DNA from: Hansfordia pulvinata
Taxonomy: Eukaryota; Ascomycota; Sordariomycetes; Xylariales
Reading direction: 5' to 3'
DNA: 64,000 nt
Assembly: GCA_006538405.1 (NCBI GenBank)
Contig: BJKQ01000003.1
Location: 806,001-870,000 of the forward strand
Part shown: in pieces, positions 11,641 through 24,976 of the stretch
How the letters are laid out: the number at the start of each line of letters is the position of its first letter
How positions within the stretch are numbered: position 1 is the first letter of the stretch
Made by a program: the position numbers and the translations under genes
The notes under the pieces: generated by a model
The model's input: only the letters and a program-made list of their open reading frames with translations
Databases searched by the model: none
What the model was told of the DNA's origin: nothing

Positions 11641-12877
11641 CTTGGAGAGTGGATCGGCCGGCCGTGCTGGCCCCAGTCGGCCTTTCTCCCATGTTGATTC
11701 GATCCATCTCCAGCAGCTGTGGACTGCCATCTTGCAGCAAGCCTCCCTGGTATCCAGCCCTTGCTTTGCAGCGAACCCGGAACCCAGGGCTGGCAAGCCG
11801 ACTTCTTATCTGCAATCCCGAGGTTGATGAGTCCCACAGGGACGACCTGACCCTTGATTGCCGGCCCGGTCGAGTCCCCAATCCCCATCATCTCTGTGCC
11901 GATTGCGGTTGGGCCTGGTATCCGTACCCACGGCAAGGCCCCAGCGTGCCAGGGCAGTTTGCGTTTTTTCGACCCTGGCTCTTGTGGTCCGCTTTTGCCT
12001 AGATCCCGGCGGCGCCATGCTCCATATCGATGTATTGAGCGGCTCCAAATATGGGTTTCGCTGCGTTCACGTACAAAAGCAGTACAGCGCATCCGGTGGA
12101 TCGAGTGGCCCTTGTTGATTGCGCGTTGTCTTGGCCCTTGCATGTGTCGAGTATGGCCCTACGTTGCACACACACGCACACGCACACGCACACACAAACA
12201 ACAGGGCTGTTGACCCGAAGCAGGTGTCGCTCAATGAGCTGACGGGTTGGCGGACTCCATGTAGCTGGCTCCAATCACGAATCTAAATCGTACAGCTCAC
12301 AGCGGCCAGGCATCAAACTTTGAGCGTTGAGACATGCCATCTCTTTGTTATTTGCCTTCCGAATGAGGCTTTGCACATGCTGCCAAAGACAGTATGGCCC
12401 TCGAGAGCCAAATTCTAGCTAATGATTACACGCACAAGAAAGCCGACAGGGCTCCGTACAAGATGATACATGGTTCGACATAGGAAAATCGTCATTCTGT
12501 GCTGTAACTGATGGACCCAGTCCACAGTATGCGCTTGATCATGAAATCTGATAGGCCCCCAATTCCCGTGGCTCGAAGCTCCATGAACGCCCCTGACAGC
12601 ATGCTGCCAGGTGATCTAACAAAGCAGCAATTAGTTGAAATATGCCGCCCACAAGCCTGTGTTCTTGAAGTGGCGGATTTCCCATATGATTAGGCGCGGG
12701 AATGATGCATAGGAGATGTCGTGAGGACGTGGTCGTTACGCTGCCCGCGCGATGTGATGTTGTATAAGCCCAGAACACAATTGCTATGAAACTTTTGGTT
12801 GGCCGTGATAGTACAAGTCGATATGAAAAGAAGTGCCGAGCCTGTCAGAGTTCTTGACATCTTATGCAGTGCAAGGC
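10871..12877. other. Intergenic spacer upstream of the HAD gene
   Basis: 2 kb between the HAD start and the end of the ORP1-like gene. Three long overlapping frames (11079..12002 and 11207..11827 on plus, 12143..11445 on minus) are open, but they contradict each other and show no motif. A (CA)n tract lies at 12166..12199. The left part is the CpG-poor block. A minus-strand frame 11263..11030 could hold a 5' exon of the HAD gene, but I cannot support its splice sites. Confidence 0.5.
10891..10960. repeat. Compound (GA)n(GT)n microsatellite
   Basis: About 48 bases of GA repeats followed by about 22 bases of GT. Read on the minus strand this is (AC)n(CT)n ending in CAG about 25 bases before the HAD start codon. 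It could therefore act as a polypyrimidine tract of an intron in the 5' region. Confidence 0.93.
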
Positions 12878-14568
12878 CTAATGACGCTGGTATACAGGTG
12901 ACATGGCGTATTCCTGGTGTGGTAGAGGGTGGCCGTGGTTCGAAATGTAGTAGCTCTGGTTGGGAGGAGGATAGCCGTGGGATGGCAAAGAGTATCGTCG
13001 GGGGAGCTCGTCGCCGACAATGCTGCCGCGACTGCCTCTGCTGCCCCTCTTTGCATGCGATCTGGAGGACTCCTTGTGGCGCCTTGACACAGACGACGAG
13101 GTGATGTCGGGGAGAAACTCAATGTCTGGGAAATGACAGTCGCCGCTGTTTGCGATCTCTTCTCCCAGGCGAGCCACCGCCTCGATGACCTCTTCTGAAG
13201 TGTACTTGTAGTCGGGCCGCACTTGGCTCGCAGCCAAGCGGGAACTGCTGTCAGACTACCTCGATCTGCCTCGCCCTTGAGCACCTTGTCAACTCGCACC
13301 TGTTCGCGCTTGCGCATGGCGAAGCGCCAGCCGTTCACACTTCCAGGTTTCCCAAGGCGACGGTTCTCTGCAGACCATTCATCAATGTACCCGATCTGTT
13401 TCATGACCAGATCACACTGTGTGATGGCCCACTGCCGGTTGGATCTGTAGCGAGACCTTTGGTAGTGTTTCCGGCACATCCACACCCACTTGATGTCGGT
13501 GATGTTCCTCGTGCAAATCTTATTGCGTCCAAAGATGTGGGAAACCGCTTTTCTGAGGGGCGAATCGGTGTCGCATACGTCGGCGTGCTCGCAGCGTGCA
13601 TCTGCCGGAACAATGTCGTCTTCGGGACTTCCTGGGTCGGCAGAAGAAGTTCTTTGGTGCCGTCCTGCTGAGCGAATAGGCACTTGGGCTCTCGCATGGC
13701 TTGCTTCCATCTCGTGTGTGCCCGGTTCCGTTTCTTGTATGCGGTTTAGCGTTGGAGGCAGTGAGACTGACGGCTGCTTGCTATGGTAGCGACGAGGTCC
13801 GGGGGGTCGCTCAGCAAAATTCCGCGAAGAGCTTTGCCAGTCCTGACCGTTCTGAGCGTGATATAGATCGACCGTAGGAGTCCAAGTCTGCTGATGGTGC
13901 TGGCTGTGAGGCCAGTCCTGGGGGTGATGGCGCACCGGGGCCGAAGTTGTACGCTTGTGCGCCTGATGGCTGCTGTGGCTGTCAGGCCGGGCTACCGCGG
14001 CCGGTGAGAGGAGCGAGAGCTTGTGGGAGTCGTAGGCCTGGTTCTCTGCTCGGTGGTTCGTGGCGTAGTACCGGTTGGTCATTGTCATAAACCGGTCCGG
14101 AGACGGGGTGAAAGTGGAAGGGCTGCTCGGTCCGCTGTCCTCAGGCAGCTGCTCCACGAAGCCTCGGTGTGGGCTGATCGAAGCTGCGGACATGGCGATG
14201 CCACTGGGCGGCGTTGACGCTTTGTCGAAGTAGCTCCCGGATCTGAAGAGATCAGCGGGCCTCTTCAGATGCTCCTCTGGGGCCGTGTCCAGACCATAGT
14301 GGTCGTACGGGAGTCTCTGGGCTTCCCTGTCGGCCTCGAAGCTGGTGTCCAGACGGAAAAGTCCATGCCGGGAGTAATAAGGGCGCTCGAATGTCCTCGG
14401 AGTTGTTGGTTGGCTTGAACTAGAAAGCGTGGCATCCTCTACTGAAGGGGTGGCGAACCTAGGCGAGCCTCCTGTCGTGCCGTCAACAGCCAAAGGGGGA
14501 GGCCGTCCAGGAGAGCCTGAAGAGATGCGGGAGTCCTCGGAAGGATTGAGGATCTTTCGAAAGTCCAT
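12878..14568 (-). CDS. ORP1-like conserved fungal protein
   Basis: Starts at MDFRKILNPSED (14568) and runs through a Ser/Pro/His-rich, probably disordered region of about 320 residues. It then enters a conserved core containing GRNKICTRNITDIKWVWMC, RKHYQRSRYRSNRQWAITQC and GWRFAMRKREQ. I recognise this block as the 'ORP1-like' family of filamentous ascomycetes (from memory; function unknown to me). The frame changes near 13259. The best fit is an intron 13259..13195 (65 nt, gtagtc donor, cttcag acceptor with a CTGAC 4 nt after the donor), joining to EEVIEAVARLGEEIA and ending at 12878, 541 aa in all. A 38-nt alternative (acceptor ccaag) also restores the frame but is very short. The C terminus is rich in Ser, Arg, His and Tyr. 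A nuclear role is a guess only. Confidence 0.75.
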
Positions 14569-17500
14569 GGCTTGCCGTTCTAGAGGCGGGTGATATTCCC
14601 GCCTGCCGAGTGCTCAAATACAGTAGCAATTTTGGAGAAAGGGATGAAAGCTTCTTAACAGTGGGAAGCGACTAAAGGTGAGTCTTGACGGGTCATGAAG
14701 TTAGTGGATGGCAGATGATAGAAGGGCCAGGTTCAAGTGTATGGGCCTTGAGAATGCGAATGAGGAGGGTAGTTATAAGACAATATCGAATCCGGAGGCT
14801 GGTGTTATGCTATCAGGAGGGGGTGACAAAGCCAAGCAGCTGTGCCAACCCCAGAACACCCTTTGTGCTAACCAGGACATCCTTGACAGGGAAGATGGGT
14901 GTAGTGACTGGAGAACTCACCCTGGCTCTGGCGGGGTATACCTGCGACGTCAGACAAGCCGGTCTGATGTATGCCGACAAGTGTCCAGCTAAGGTACCCG
15001 GCGGCGGGACCCGTACTTGACTGGGTGGCACGGCGCCTGCGGTACCACTCTTGTGAGGCAGACGTGTGCTTTCTGTAGCAGAGTAATGAAACGGCTGCGA
15101 TAGGGCCCCGGTCTGTGGTGTTGAAAGAGGTTGATGTGGAGTTCAAGGTCGCCCGGGTAGGTGCTCAGCAGGCGTTTCCGGCCCCTCTAAGTCTTGAATC
15201 GAGCCCACGAGAGAGGTCGGGTGCCGCGTCAGGCGGCTGAGATGTCACAGGAGGATGTGAGTCTCATGGAGCAAGAGAGTGGGTGCCAAGCATGCAGGCG
15301 AAGAGGTGGGCCGAGAACAGCGGCGAGGTTGACTCTGGTGCCGACGGTTGTTGGAACCAAGAACCACGCATCATAGGATCCTTGTCGAGGAGGATGGTTC
15401 CTGGAGCTTGCAGCAAGCTGAGAGTGGCGCTTCTACCGCGATATCCCAGCCCTGCTCAAACAACTGGTGTTGACGTTGCCGAGGAACGCAGTGGTCACGA
15501 TGGTGTCTGCTCGAGGCACACGAATATTTCCAGGGCCGGGGAGCTGTTTAGAAGAAGGGGGATGAGACGGGAGCGTGCCAGCAAAGTCGAGAGGAAAGCA
15601 AGAGCGTCTTGGCCGCGGTGTCGCTCGATCAGGCCCGGCCGTCTGAAGCGACGAAGAGGCCAGTCCCCTCAGCAACTCGGTGGGCGAGTGTATCAAACAT
15701 GTCCAAGCGCAAGCAGCCATGCCGGCGGTACGTGTATCCGGGAGTGCGAGCAGGTCGGTGCTCGAGGGCGGTTGGCTTGGCTCGTACATGGGACGCAGCC
15801 AAGCGGCAGCAGCACCGGCGGCAGCGAGCGAGCGAGCGACACTCGTAGATGCGCGTGCCCGTCGTCCGGGTTCTGGTGGCCCTGGTTCTTCCCGGCCATG
15901 GCTCTGGCTCTGGCTTGAAGGTGGTAGGTCAGGTAATTGGTGCTGGCTCACCCCTCCATCCCCATCTCCAGAGGCGGGCACGGGGCTCTCTCGCACCCCA
16001 CCCCTGTGCCCCCAAGGCGGCAACGGGGCTGGTCCGTCCTCGCACGCCGCGGTGGTCGGCGGCACGGGCATTCTCGTAGGCCAGGCGGAGGGGCGGGCGG
16101 TGTCGCAAGCAAATGAAGACGAAGAAGGGTCATGTTGTTCCCACTGTGTTGGCAGGCCGTTGCAGGACCGGTTCGTATGAACGGTCCATGATCTTCGCCG
16201 GGGTCGTGCAGGGCCAAGGGGCGAGCGCAGACGCAGCAGAGGAAGGAGGCTTGACCACATCGACCCAAGACCGTCATGCTTTGGCTTCTAGGGGCATTCT
16301 AGCTCCAGCGCCTGCATGCAGGTCAGGTACCCAAGGCCCGCCAAGGGTGGTGCAGCGATCCTGTACCTGATCTAGATGAATCAGGTTGATGGCAACATTG
16401 AAGTTGAATGTGCGAGTTAGGTACTCGTATCACATTATCATGGTAGGTACCTTGTAGGTAGGTAGGTACTGCCCTGGATCTCTTTTTTGTGATTTAGGTT
16501 CGGGGCCAGATACCTTAACGAATACATCGGCGCACGAGTATACTACCTGGGCTAATGTATCGGGACGGAGGACGGATGGAAGTACATCCACAGGTACAAG
16601 TAAGCAGGCAGGAGCAGGCGTCGTGGGGCGACACCTGCCCAATGTCTGTGGTCGTACGGAAGGCAGGAACTATATTCAGACTTCCCTATGATCTGGGATC
16701 CGCTTTCTTCACCCTACGTGCCTACCTTACCTACAACCTGCCTACCTTTTACAAACCTGCAGGTAGGCACAATGACATGGAAGGAGCTCGGCACCATGCC
16801 TGATGTACCCGCACGCAGAGAATGGAACACTACCTACCGTAGGTACACCTACCTTACACTGCGCAATCTGGTCATACGTGACCCGTACTCGCGCGGAACG
16901 GTTGCAGCCCCGTCAGTAGATCGTCGGCCATCCATCCCTTTACGGCGCGCCCGGATGGATACAGACGCGCTTCTCGAGGCGGCCATGGCGCAATGCAGAA
17001 ATAGCATCGTGCAGGAGTCCAGCCAGCGCCCCCAAGTCGCACCGCGACGGTTGCGCGCTATGCCTAGCGACCCGGTCACGCCAAAGTCCTCGGCCATCAT
17101 CGCGGCTTGTCTTTCTGCACGTAGCACGGGGCCTCGTATGCACATGCGCCCTCCAGCGTCCTGCATGTACTCGTACGTGCAAGCCAACGCGCCGGGGTCA
17201 GGGCTCCAGCGTGGGCAAGCCGGACAACACACGAGGTCCATCGCTCAAGGAATCCATAGTACTCGTACACTGGTAGAGTGAGTGCCTTCCACTGTGGAAC
17301 GTATGTACCGTACGGTCATGTCCTCACTCAGAGGCGTGGTCCGTCGTGCCTTCCCTAAGCACATCGCGATCGACTGACTGGCAACCTGGTGGTTGCAACT
17401 GCCGCGTGCAGGGTTGGAGCCTGTAGCCTTGGCCGGCGCCTTTCGTCTTGCGTCTTTCGTCCCCGACTGTGGCATGTGTGTGACCCGTGACCTTGTCTCC

Positions 17501-20500
17501 CGATCTTGACGCTTCCCGTCGCTCCACGACCAGATCCCCGGAGAACTGAACTTGCACGCGACTTTCGACCGCGCTTCCGTCGACCAAGCCCGTTGCCGAC
17601 CTCACCACCCAGTTCCTCTGTGCGACCTCCCGCTATGTGACATGGATGGTTCGTTGGCTTGCTGGGTTGGTAGTGAGTCGTTCCGAGCCCACGACCCCGA
17701 CCCCGATCCCGACTCCGACCCACGAAGCACCGGCGTGCCTGGCTTCCCAAGGTTCTTTCAATCCTCTCCGCGAGCCCGGGGGCTTGCCCTACCAGCTCCG
17801 GTCCCAAGTCAAGTCGGACGACTCCAACTTTGCGACACCACACCCGGCACCCGGCACCGTCCCTCGCCTCGATTTGCTCCTCGTCGAGTCGTCGCCCTTG
17901 GTTCATGGAACCCGCAGGCCATTATGTCAGGACCCTTAGCTCACCACGCTGCGCGCCGGTCATCCCCGGCGCGTTCAGCACGTGCAGAGGCTGCATAGGG
18001 CACGCGATTTCGATCATCGCACCAGCACTCGCGGTTATTACCCAGAACCTCGTGGCACGCGTGGTTTCTGCAGCTCGCGAAATGAGGCGAGCTGCAGGGC
18101 GAGGCCGATCGCAGACAGCCGCAGTCTAATCTCACCTACGGCCACCACGAGACCGCCTTACGGATAGCACGCTGATCGCTCCGGGTGCAGTCCTGCAGGT
18201 GTGCGCTGTCCATCATTACCGGTCGAGGGCGCCCCAGAAGGCAGACTTCGAAAAGAGGCCCGCACTGGCCTGGAAGCGTGCATATACTAGGAGAATTTCC
18301 TCGTCTAGAAGCTTAACTTAGCATATGGCGACCCGCGGCGACACCCTGGTTCGTCTGGATTAACAGGGTTCTCCCCGGCACATGGCTGTGCCTCCGAGGG
18401 TCCATGCGCACAAGTGCGTCCGGTGGACATCCAACTAGCTCGGCAACTCAGGCACGCCCTCCAGGACACACAAGCTCCCAGGTGGACGTTCAGGCATCGC
18501 CCACAGCCGCTGCTCTTCTGATGAGCCCACCGGGGTGCGAAGGCGGATAAATGCTGCAGGTGATGCGCAAGGCGGCGTTGTAACGGATTTGTACGACATG
18601 TCAAAAAGCTACCCCTGTTCGTGTGCCCATGCTGACTGGAGCAGCTTGCTATTCGCCATGGCAATAGGTGCTCGCTCATCGCCGTGGCCACTCACCTCAA
18701 CCTCAATGTTGCTTTTCTTGCGCGCCATTCCGGGCTCTTTGCCCAACTTCATCACCTCCATTGGCTGCGACCGGGCGGATCGAAGTTTGAGGCGCGCAGG
18801 GCCGCTACTGCGAGTCAGAGCACGGCCTCAATTCTGTAACGCTGGCTTTTCCAGCTAGCGGCAGCATACCTGGTCCGTGTGGGAGCCGTGCAGGACCTCA
18901 TTCCGCACGGGTCTGGCTGGCCCCTTCGTACGGAGTCAAACCAAGGCTCTCTCCATCTCTGGGAGGCGGGCAGGACCTGACAGACGCATCTGTCAGCCCG
19001 CTGCCGCTCGCGCTGTCGTCTCGAGTCCCCTTTTGCAAGGTGAGTGCCCCCCACCTTGGCGGGTCCTGAGCCCCGAGTTGATTGCAAGGTGAACCGGGGT
19101 ATGCCCAGACTTTTGTCTAATTCTGGAAGAGCTGGCTGGTCGTTTGTTTCTCCCATCTGTTTTGGGGCACCAGAGGGTGCCTTTGTTGTTTCATTCCATG
19201 AAGAGAATGCTGTATGAGGACCTCGGACGGTTTTGAGCCTTCACTTTGGGATGGCCCAGCTCCCACTATCTTGTTTCTCTTCTAACGGGGACAGTCCTTG
19301 TTCTTTCGTCCTCGTATGCTCATCAGAAACGTTGTTCCCGGACAATGAAACGCTGCCGCGCCCCCACCAGCTGCTACCATATTTCGTCTGCCGCGCTCTT
19401 GGATGTTCAGATCGCGAGTGGCTGTTTGCTCAGCTGTGCTTTGTCGACTCAAAAGCCCAAGACTTGCTGATATTCTCAGATGATGGCTGGCATGAACTGC
19501 TACGTATTGAAAGAAAGGTACCGATTGCGACTTGACGGCACTCGTGGGCGCATCACAAAGAATGCACAACCGACAGCATCTTCAGCCACTCACAGTAAAC
19601 ACAGACGCATCGCCATGTTTCGAGGGGCAGCGCTGGCCAGCCACCTAAGATGCGCCCAGACCATTGTTGCCAGAAGCGGCGGGTTGCCCCGCGCGGGAGG
19701 CATCCAAGATTCAATCGTGCGCGTATGCGTTCGTATTGCCGTTGTTCAGGCCAAGGGGTTTTGACGACATCCACATGACTCGTGTGTTAGGGGAATATTT
19801 CGCAACGACGCCCCTTCCAACCCCTCACCCAGCCAAACGGTTGCCCATCTGAAATTGATTGGTTTCGAGTTTGGAGAGCCGCATTGACCATGGCGGATGG
19901 CTGGGAGCGGTTTCAAGGTGACCGGCGCCCGTATCTCGTTCGTCTGGTTTCTCAGGCGACCAGCCTCCAGGTGGTTGGCGGAGAGCAGAGCAGCGGGCGT
20001 ACGGCGGACGGTGCTTGATATCCAGCCTCACAGCCCCCGACAACGAACCCTCCGAGTGACAACAAGGGTATGGAGGCGACCGCTCACTATGAGAAGTGGA
20101 AACAAGACCAGACAATCCCATTGGCCGCAATGGCGCAAGCAAGATAGTTCGGCATTGCCCACGGCTCGGGCCACATTCAGCGGCATCGAGCGGCTCGCAG
20201 GATTGAACTGGAACACGGATTCTTGTGTGACTTGGGTGAGCTCTACTGCTGTATCGCAGTGCCTGACTTCAAAGATTGTGGCGTTGCAGCGAGTTGCAAG
20301 ACAGGGCAAAAAAAAAAAAGGCATTCGCGAAGGTGTACTCGCGCTGATAATGCCTCGCAACAGCTTCATCTTGTGAGAATGTGTTTTTCGTGCTGCGAAG
20401 GCTCCTGATCAAGATGATAGGTAAGGTGGAGTTTACCGGCTGCTGGGTTTCCCTTTTCATATTTTGCCAAGTCGCTTCTCGCGAAGCGGTTCGCGAGCTT

Positions 20501-21015
20501 CATCCGTTTGGGACTAATCATAAACAGGTTGAGGGATGGCTTGCTGACGCGGTTGCTGGGTCTCGTGGCTCCGGATAGCCCGGAACATGGTGTTGACGGT
20601 AGATAATAAGGTAATAGGCCGACCAACGATGGCTCGCCTTCCTTTAGTGAGGTTACCTGCCACTTTGGGCCCTGGAAATGAATTGCGCGAAGTCGAGCCG
20701 AAGCAGCTCGCAGTCGGCCTGTGGCAGCTCGCGTCGGCGAGTGCGGCTGTACCCATCTCATCTTAGCTGTGGGGTGCGGGTGACTTTTTGGCAGGGCTGA
20801 GGCTGCGCCACGACTCGCAATTGATCCTTTGGCGTGTTGGTCGTTGGGCTCCGCCATAGGTGCGTTGTCGCAATCGATTTGACGGCGACAGCTTCTTCCT
20901 GTCGTTTTCCTTTCGCTTCCAAAAGAATCGTCCTGTCGCTGGCCTCACTTTTTTACGAGTACAGCCCGGATCGGCTCATATTCTCGAAACCCTGAGTGTC
21001 CGCGCCTTGACAGCG
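14569..21015. other. 6.4 kb intergenic region, no supported gene
   Basis: Lies between the divergent ORP1-like and glucosyltransferase genes. The longest frames (16260..15433 minus, 15680..16180 plus) overlap on opposite strands, are Pro/Arg/Ser-rich and show no motif; I reject them. A dense cluster of CTACC/GGTAG motifs lies at 16420..16870. A poly-A tract is at 20311..20322. Nothing else is recognisable. Confidence 0.55.
16420..16870. repeat. Cluster of CCTACC / GGTAGG short motifs
   Basis: In about 450 bases the CCTACC/GGTAGG and TACCTTAC family occurs many times in both orientations, often as loose inverted pairs such as ACCTACCGTAGGTA near 16832. Similar short arrays occur near 2915, 4260, 10220, 25435, 25860, 30020, 34815 and 40480. 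Confidence 0.75.
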
Positions 21016-23797
21016 ATGGCGACAGAATCACCACCACCCATATCAGCGATGGAGAGCAGCAACAAGGAGGGAGAGCAGCAGCAGCAGCAGCAGCAGCAGC
21101 CGCCGCCGCAGCAAGGGCTGGCGGTTCCGCAGCTCCAGGTCAAGCTCAACATTGCGTACCTGACAATGGGCAGCCGGGGCGACATTCAGCCGCACCTGCA
21201 GATCGCGCGGACGCTGCAGAAGCAGGGCCATCGCGTGCGAATGGTGGGCTCGCGGCGGTACCGCGACCTGGTGGAGGGCGCGGGGCTCGAGTTCTACGAC
21301 TTTGGGCGCTCGGAGCCGAGCGAGATGATCCGGCGGCGCGGCCTCGCGCGCGGCGACGTGCAGCAGCTTCTGCCCACGATCCGGGCCGAGTTCCGCGAGA
21401 TGGGCGAGCGGTACTGGCAGGCCTGCGTCGGCGATCCGGCGGGACTTATCGCCTCTACTGGGGAGGAAGGAGGAAGCGACACGACGGCGGCGGCGGCGGC
21501 GGCTGCTGCTCCCTTCATGGCGGACGCCATCGTCGCGTCCATGGCGACGTACGCGCACTCGTGGATCGCCGCGCGCCTTGGCATCCCGCTGCACATGGTC
21601 GGGACGAACCCGCGCAGCTCAACCAAATACCTGCCGCATTCGCAGCACGAGGGGTGGGCCGCGGGCGAGTCAAAGTTCAAGAACAAACTGTCCTACTGGC
21701 TCAGAGACGTCCTGTACGATGCGAATTCGGTTTCCCCTTTCCCCTTTCCCCTGCCCATGGCCCCTGAATGCCCCCTTCGAAGCCCCCCTCCCTTTATCGC
21801 GAAACACAAAGCCCAGCTGACCGTACCCGCAAATGCGTAGCTTCTTCCAGTCGATGAAGGACGCCCTCTCCGGCCTCAGGACTGACGTCCTGGGCCTGGA
21901 GCCCTTCTCGCCCGTCTGGTACGTCAGCCAGTGGAACCGCCAGCGCGTGCCCTTCACCAACATCTGGTCACCCAGCCTCGTGCCCCGATGCCCGGACTGG
22001 GGCGACCATATCGACGTGGGTGGCTACGTCTTCCGCGACGAGGATGCGGCTTACAACCCGCCGGCGGACCTCGTGCGCTTCATGGAGGGGGAAGATGAAG
22101 CGGGCCGGAAGCCCATCTACGTCGGGTTCGGCAGCAACGTGTTCGTCGAGCCGGACAAGCTTCTCCGGGACGTCGTTGAGGGCATCCGGCTGTCGGGGGC
22201 GCGCGCCGTGCTGGCCCTGGGCTGGTCGGGCTTCGACCTGGCGGCGTTGGAGAAAAAAGAGGAGGCGCAAAGGGATGTGGATGATAAGGAGAGGGAGGCA
22301 ACAGCGGCGGCGAGGGCCTCGCTGCCGCCCGGCATCTTCGTCGTCGACGAGTGCCCGCACGAGTGGCTGTTCCCGCGCTGCTCGGCCGTGGTGATGCACG
22401 GCGGCATGGGCACGACCAGCATGGCCCTGCGCACCGGGCGCCCGACCCTCGTCTGCCCCGTCGCCGGCGACATGCCCTTCTGGGCCCATCGCGTCCGCGC
22501 CGCCGGCTGCGGGCCCGAGCCCCTGCCCCTCCGGTCCCTCACGCCCGAGGAGCTGGCGTCCCGCATCCGCGAGCTGCTGGGCGAGCCCCGGTACGCCGCG
22601 GTGGCGGCGGACATGGCGGCGCGGATCGCGCGCGAGGAGCCTGGGGACGTCGTGTTCGCGCGGCGGGCGCTGGGGACGTTTGGGGACGTGTACGAGGGGA
22701 AAGGGGGAGGAGGGAAGAAGGACGGCTGCCGCTGCGACGTGCTCCCGCACAAGCCTGCGGCCTGGGAGACGCGCGACGGCGACCGGCTGTGCGCCGCGGC
22801 CGCGCACGTGCTGTCGTGCGAGGGCAAGGTGGACGCGAACAGGCTGAAGCTGCTGGCCCCAGCCAGGACGCCCGACTTTGCTAGCCCTGGGGACCCCCTC
22901 AGCGGCCTCGTGCTGGCTCTGGGGCAGATCGGGTCCAACATGGCGCGGGACGTTCGTGGGCTCAGGGGGAGCAGCGTTGCCAGCAACAGCAGCAGCAAGC
23001 CTGCGTCGAAGGTGGCTACCGGAACCACGACTGCTGGTGCTGGCGCTGGTGCTGGCGACGAGGCCAAAGAGGGAGAAAAGTCCGACGTTGCGCAGTCGGC
23101 CGCGAGAGAGAGGGACCACCGGACGCCGCGCGGCACCGGCATGTCCCTTCCCGTGTTTCTTCTGTTCCTGGCGCTCCATTTGTGTAAAGGTATGTTTTTC
23201 CGATCTGCTTTCTTTGTCTCGTCCCCCTTCCTTCCCCTTGCCCCCTCCCTCTTTTGAAAGAGGCAGAGCTCCTGGCTGACATCGGTGCCAATGCTTTCCA
23301 ACGTCACTACAGCCCCCCTGATCCTGCTGCACTACCTATCCTTCGGTCTGTACAACGTAATCGACTTTGCTGCCTACGAGCTCGGCAGCCGCACGCGCCC
23401 GGACCTGTTCGCCAGCAACCTTTGGGCCTACTCGTACGGCGTCATGCTGCTGCTCCTGCTGGCCAAGCCAGGCAAAGAGCTTGCCTCCATCGCCCAGCGA
23501 CCTTTCCTGCTCTTCCCCCTGGCCCTCCTGCGCTGCCTGCTCGCTGTGGTCAACGTCCCTATAGGGGCGCTGGCCATCACGCTCCGGGCCGCCGACGTTG
23601 GCTGGACTAGGGCCATGGGCGAGAGGGGCGGCAGCAGCAGCAGCGGCGGCGTGGATGTGGTCCGCGAGGCCAAGCTGCGCTTCGGCGCCGAGGAGGCCGA
23701 GCACCTGCGCGTGGTGGCGGCGGAGGCGGGAGAGGACTTGAAGGCCGAGATCCTCCGGGGATGGGAGAATATGACTACAGGCAAGCTCCAGCAATAA
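21016..23797 (+). CDS. UDP-glucose:sterol glucosyltransferase-like protein (GT1/GT28 fold)
   Basis: Three exons: 21016..21713, 21841..23189 and 23313..23797. Introns are 127 and 123 nt and the frame is kept, giving 843 aa. The N-terminal glycosyltransferase domain has YLTMGSRGDIQPHLQIA (acceptor-side Rossmann fold). The C-terminal domain has IYVGFGSNV and the donor-binding block PHEWLFPRCSAVVMHGGMG followed by GDMPFWAHR. These are typical of Atg26-like sterol glucosyltransferases, but there is no PH/GRAM region ahead of them, so this is a short family member. Exon 3 adds a C-terminal part with hydrophobic segments (ILLHYLSFGLYNVIDFAAYE, SYGVMLLLLLAKPG). A poly-Gln run (CAG) lies near residues 21-28. 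The substrate is inferred. ATG 21016 is chosen; 21049 is an alternative. Confidence 0.88.
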
Positions 23798-24953
23798 TAG
23801 ATGCTAAAGGGGGGCGAACTCGGGGTTGCCAAATTTGGTAGCAATACAACGTCCACATGAGACAAGAAGAGGCCCCCAGGGGAAAAAAACAACCCCGCCA
23901 TCACCCACGGCCGGCAATATTTCTGTCTCTCTCTCCTGCCTCCTGACTGGCGCTAGCATTATGCAGCCTTCGGATGACACCTGCGCCCGCCCTCTGTGCA
24001 TGAGCCGTCGTACCACGCCGGAGGGGAACACAGTGCAGCAGCTCTGTGACGAGGTCCGGAAGTGCAGCTCCGAGCAAGTGCCCACTCGGTCGCTCTCAGG
24101 TGGTTCTCGTTCCGATCCAGGCTTTTTCTCGTTCTCTTTCTTAGTTGTATCTATATTTCTCGTGTTCAACACGAGCCCGAGCATGCAGGAGTGGCTCGAC
24201 GGACGAAAGCCCTCGTCTGTTCCCTCGCGATGGAATATGCGGTAGGTACATGGAAGTATGGGTAGATTATCCAGGCAGCGAGGGCGTGGGAATCACATGG
24301 TGGCCCGTGGATCGGACCATGATCTCACGACAAGGACGCGAGGAGACACACTTTTTTTGCTCCGCTCGCACAAGGAAGAAAAGTGATAACATGACTGAAG
24401 AACGGTAGAACCATGACGAGGAGATTATGAACAGGAAGTAAGCCAACAAGCGAGGGCTGAGGGCCCTCATGCCGGGTGCCTGTCGTTCGTGAGGTTGAGG
24501 TTGCCTTCACGGCGGGGCACGACAAACGCGTTCCCGTCTACCCCCCTGGTTCTTTTTCTTTTCCTTTTCCTTCTGCGCAAGGGTCCGTGACGCAGGCACC
24601 TCACTCACCTTGCATGGGGTCAAGCTGCACGATGCGGCCGGTGGTGACAGGTGACGGATATGGATATCCTATGCAAGGTCGCTTACGCGGGCTTGACATT
24701 GGCCCGTGTTGGACAGACAGGTCGCAGAGCGAGCAGCCGCCGCGCTGTGATGTGCTGTACATTACTGTACTGCACTGTGGCAAGCCGAGCCGAAGCCAGG
24801 GCCAGGGTGACAGGGCCTTTCTCGTCTTCTCGTCTTTTTTTTTTTTTTTCGTTTCTGGCATGTCATCAGACGACTTTCTTTCCTTACCGTCGTGGTTCAA
24901 GAACTTGACAGCTGCGGGTTCCCGTCCTGCTTTGTGTGAGCCCAGCCTTTCAC

Positions 24954-24976
24954 CTCCCCCCTCCCCCCTCCCCCCT
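24954..24976. repeat. C-rich tract (C5-6T)n, G-quadruplex candidate on the minus strand
   Basis: Three consecutive blocks of five to six C separated by single T. The complementary strand has three long G blocks with one-base loops, and each block is long enough to donate more than one G-triplet run. Confidence 0.75.

Noticed and set aside
11079..12143. Long overlapping frames on both strands (up to 307 codons)
   Set aside because: They contradict each other, have no motif, and arise in CpG-poor DNA with few stops. Without homology or transcripts I cannot choose one.
15433..16260. 275-codon minus-strand frame upstream of the ORP1-like gene
   Set aside because: Pro/Arg/Ser-rich, overlapped by a 166-codon plus frame, no recognisable segment; likely promoter or leader of the ORP1-like gene.
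21968..23332. Very long minus-strand frames (396-454 codons) opposite the glucosyltransferase
   Set aside because: Mirror frames of a GC-rich coding exon; the plus strand carries all family motifs.
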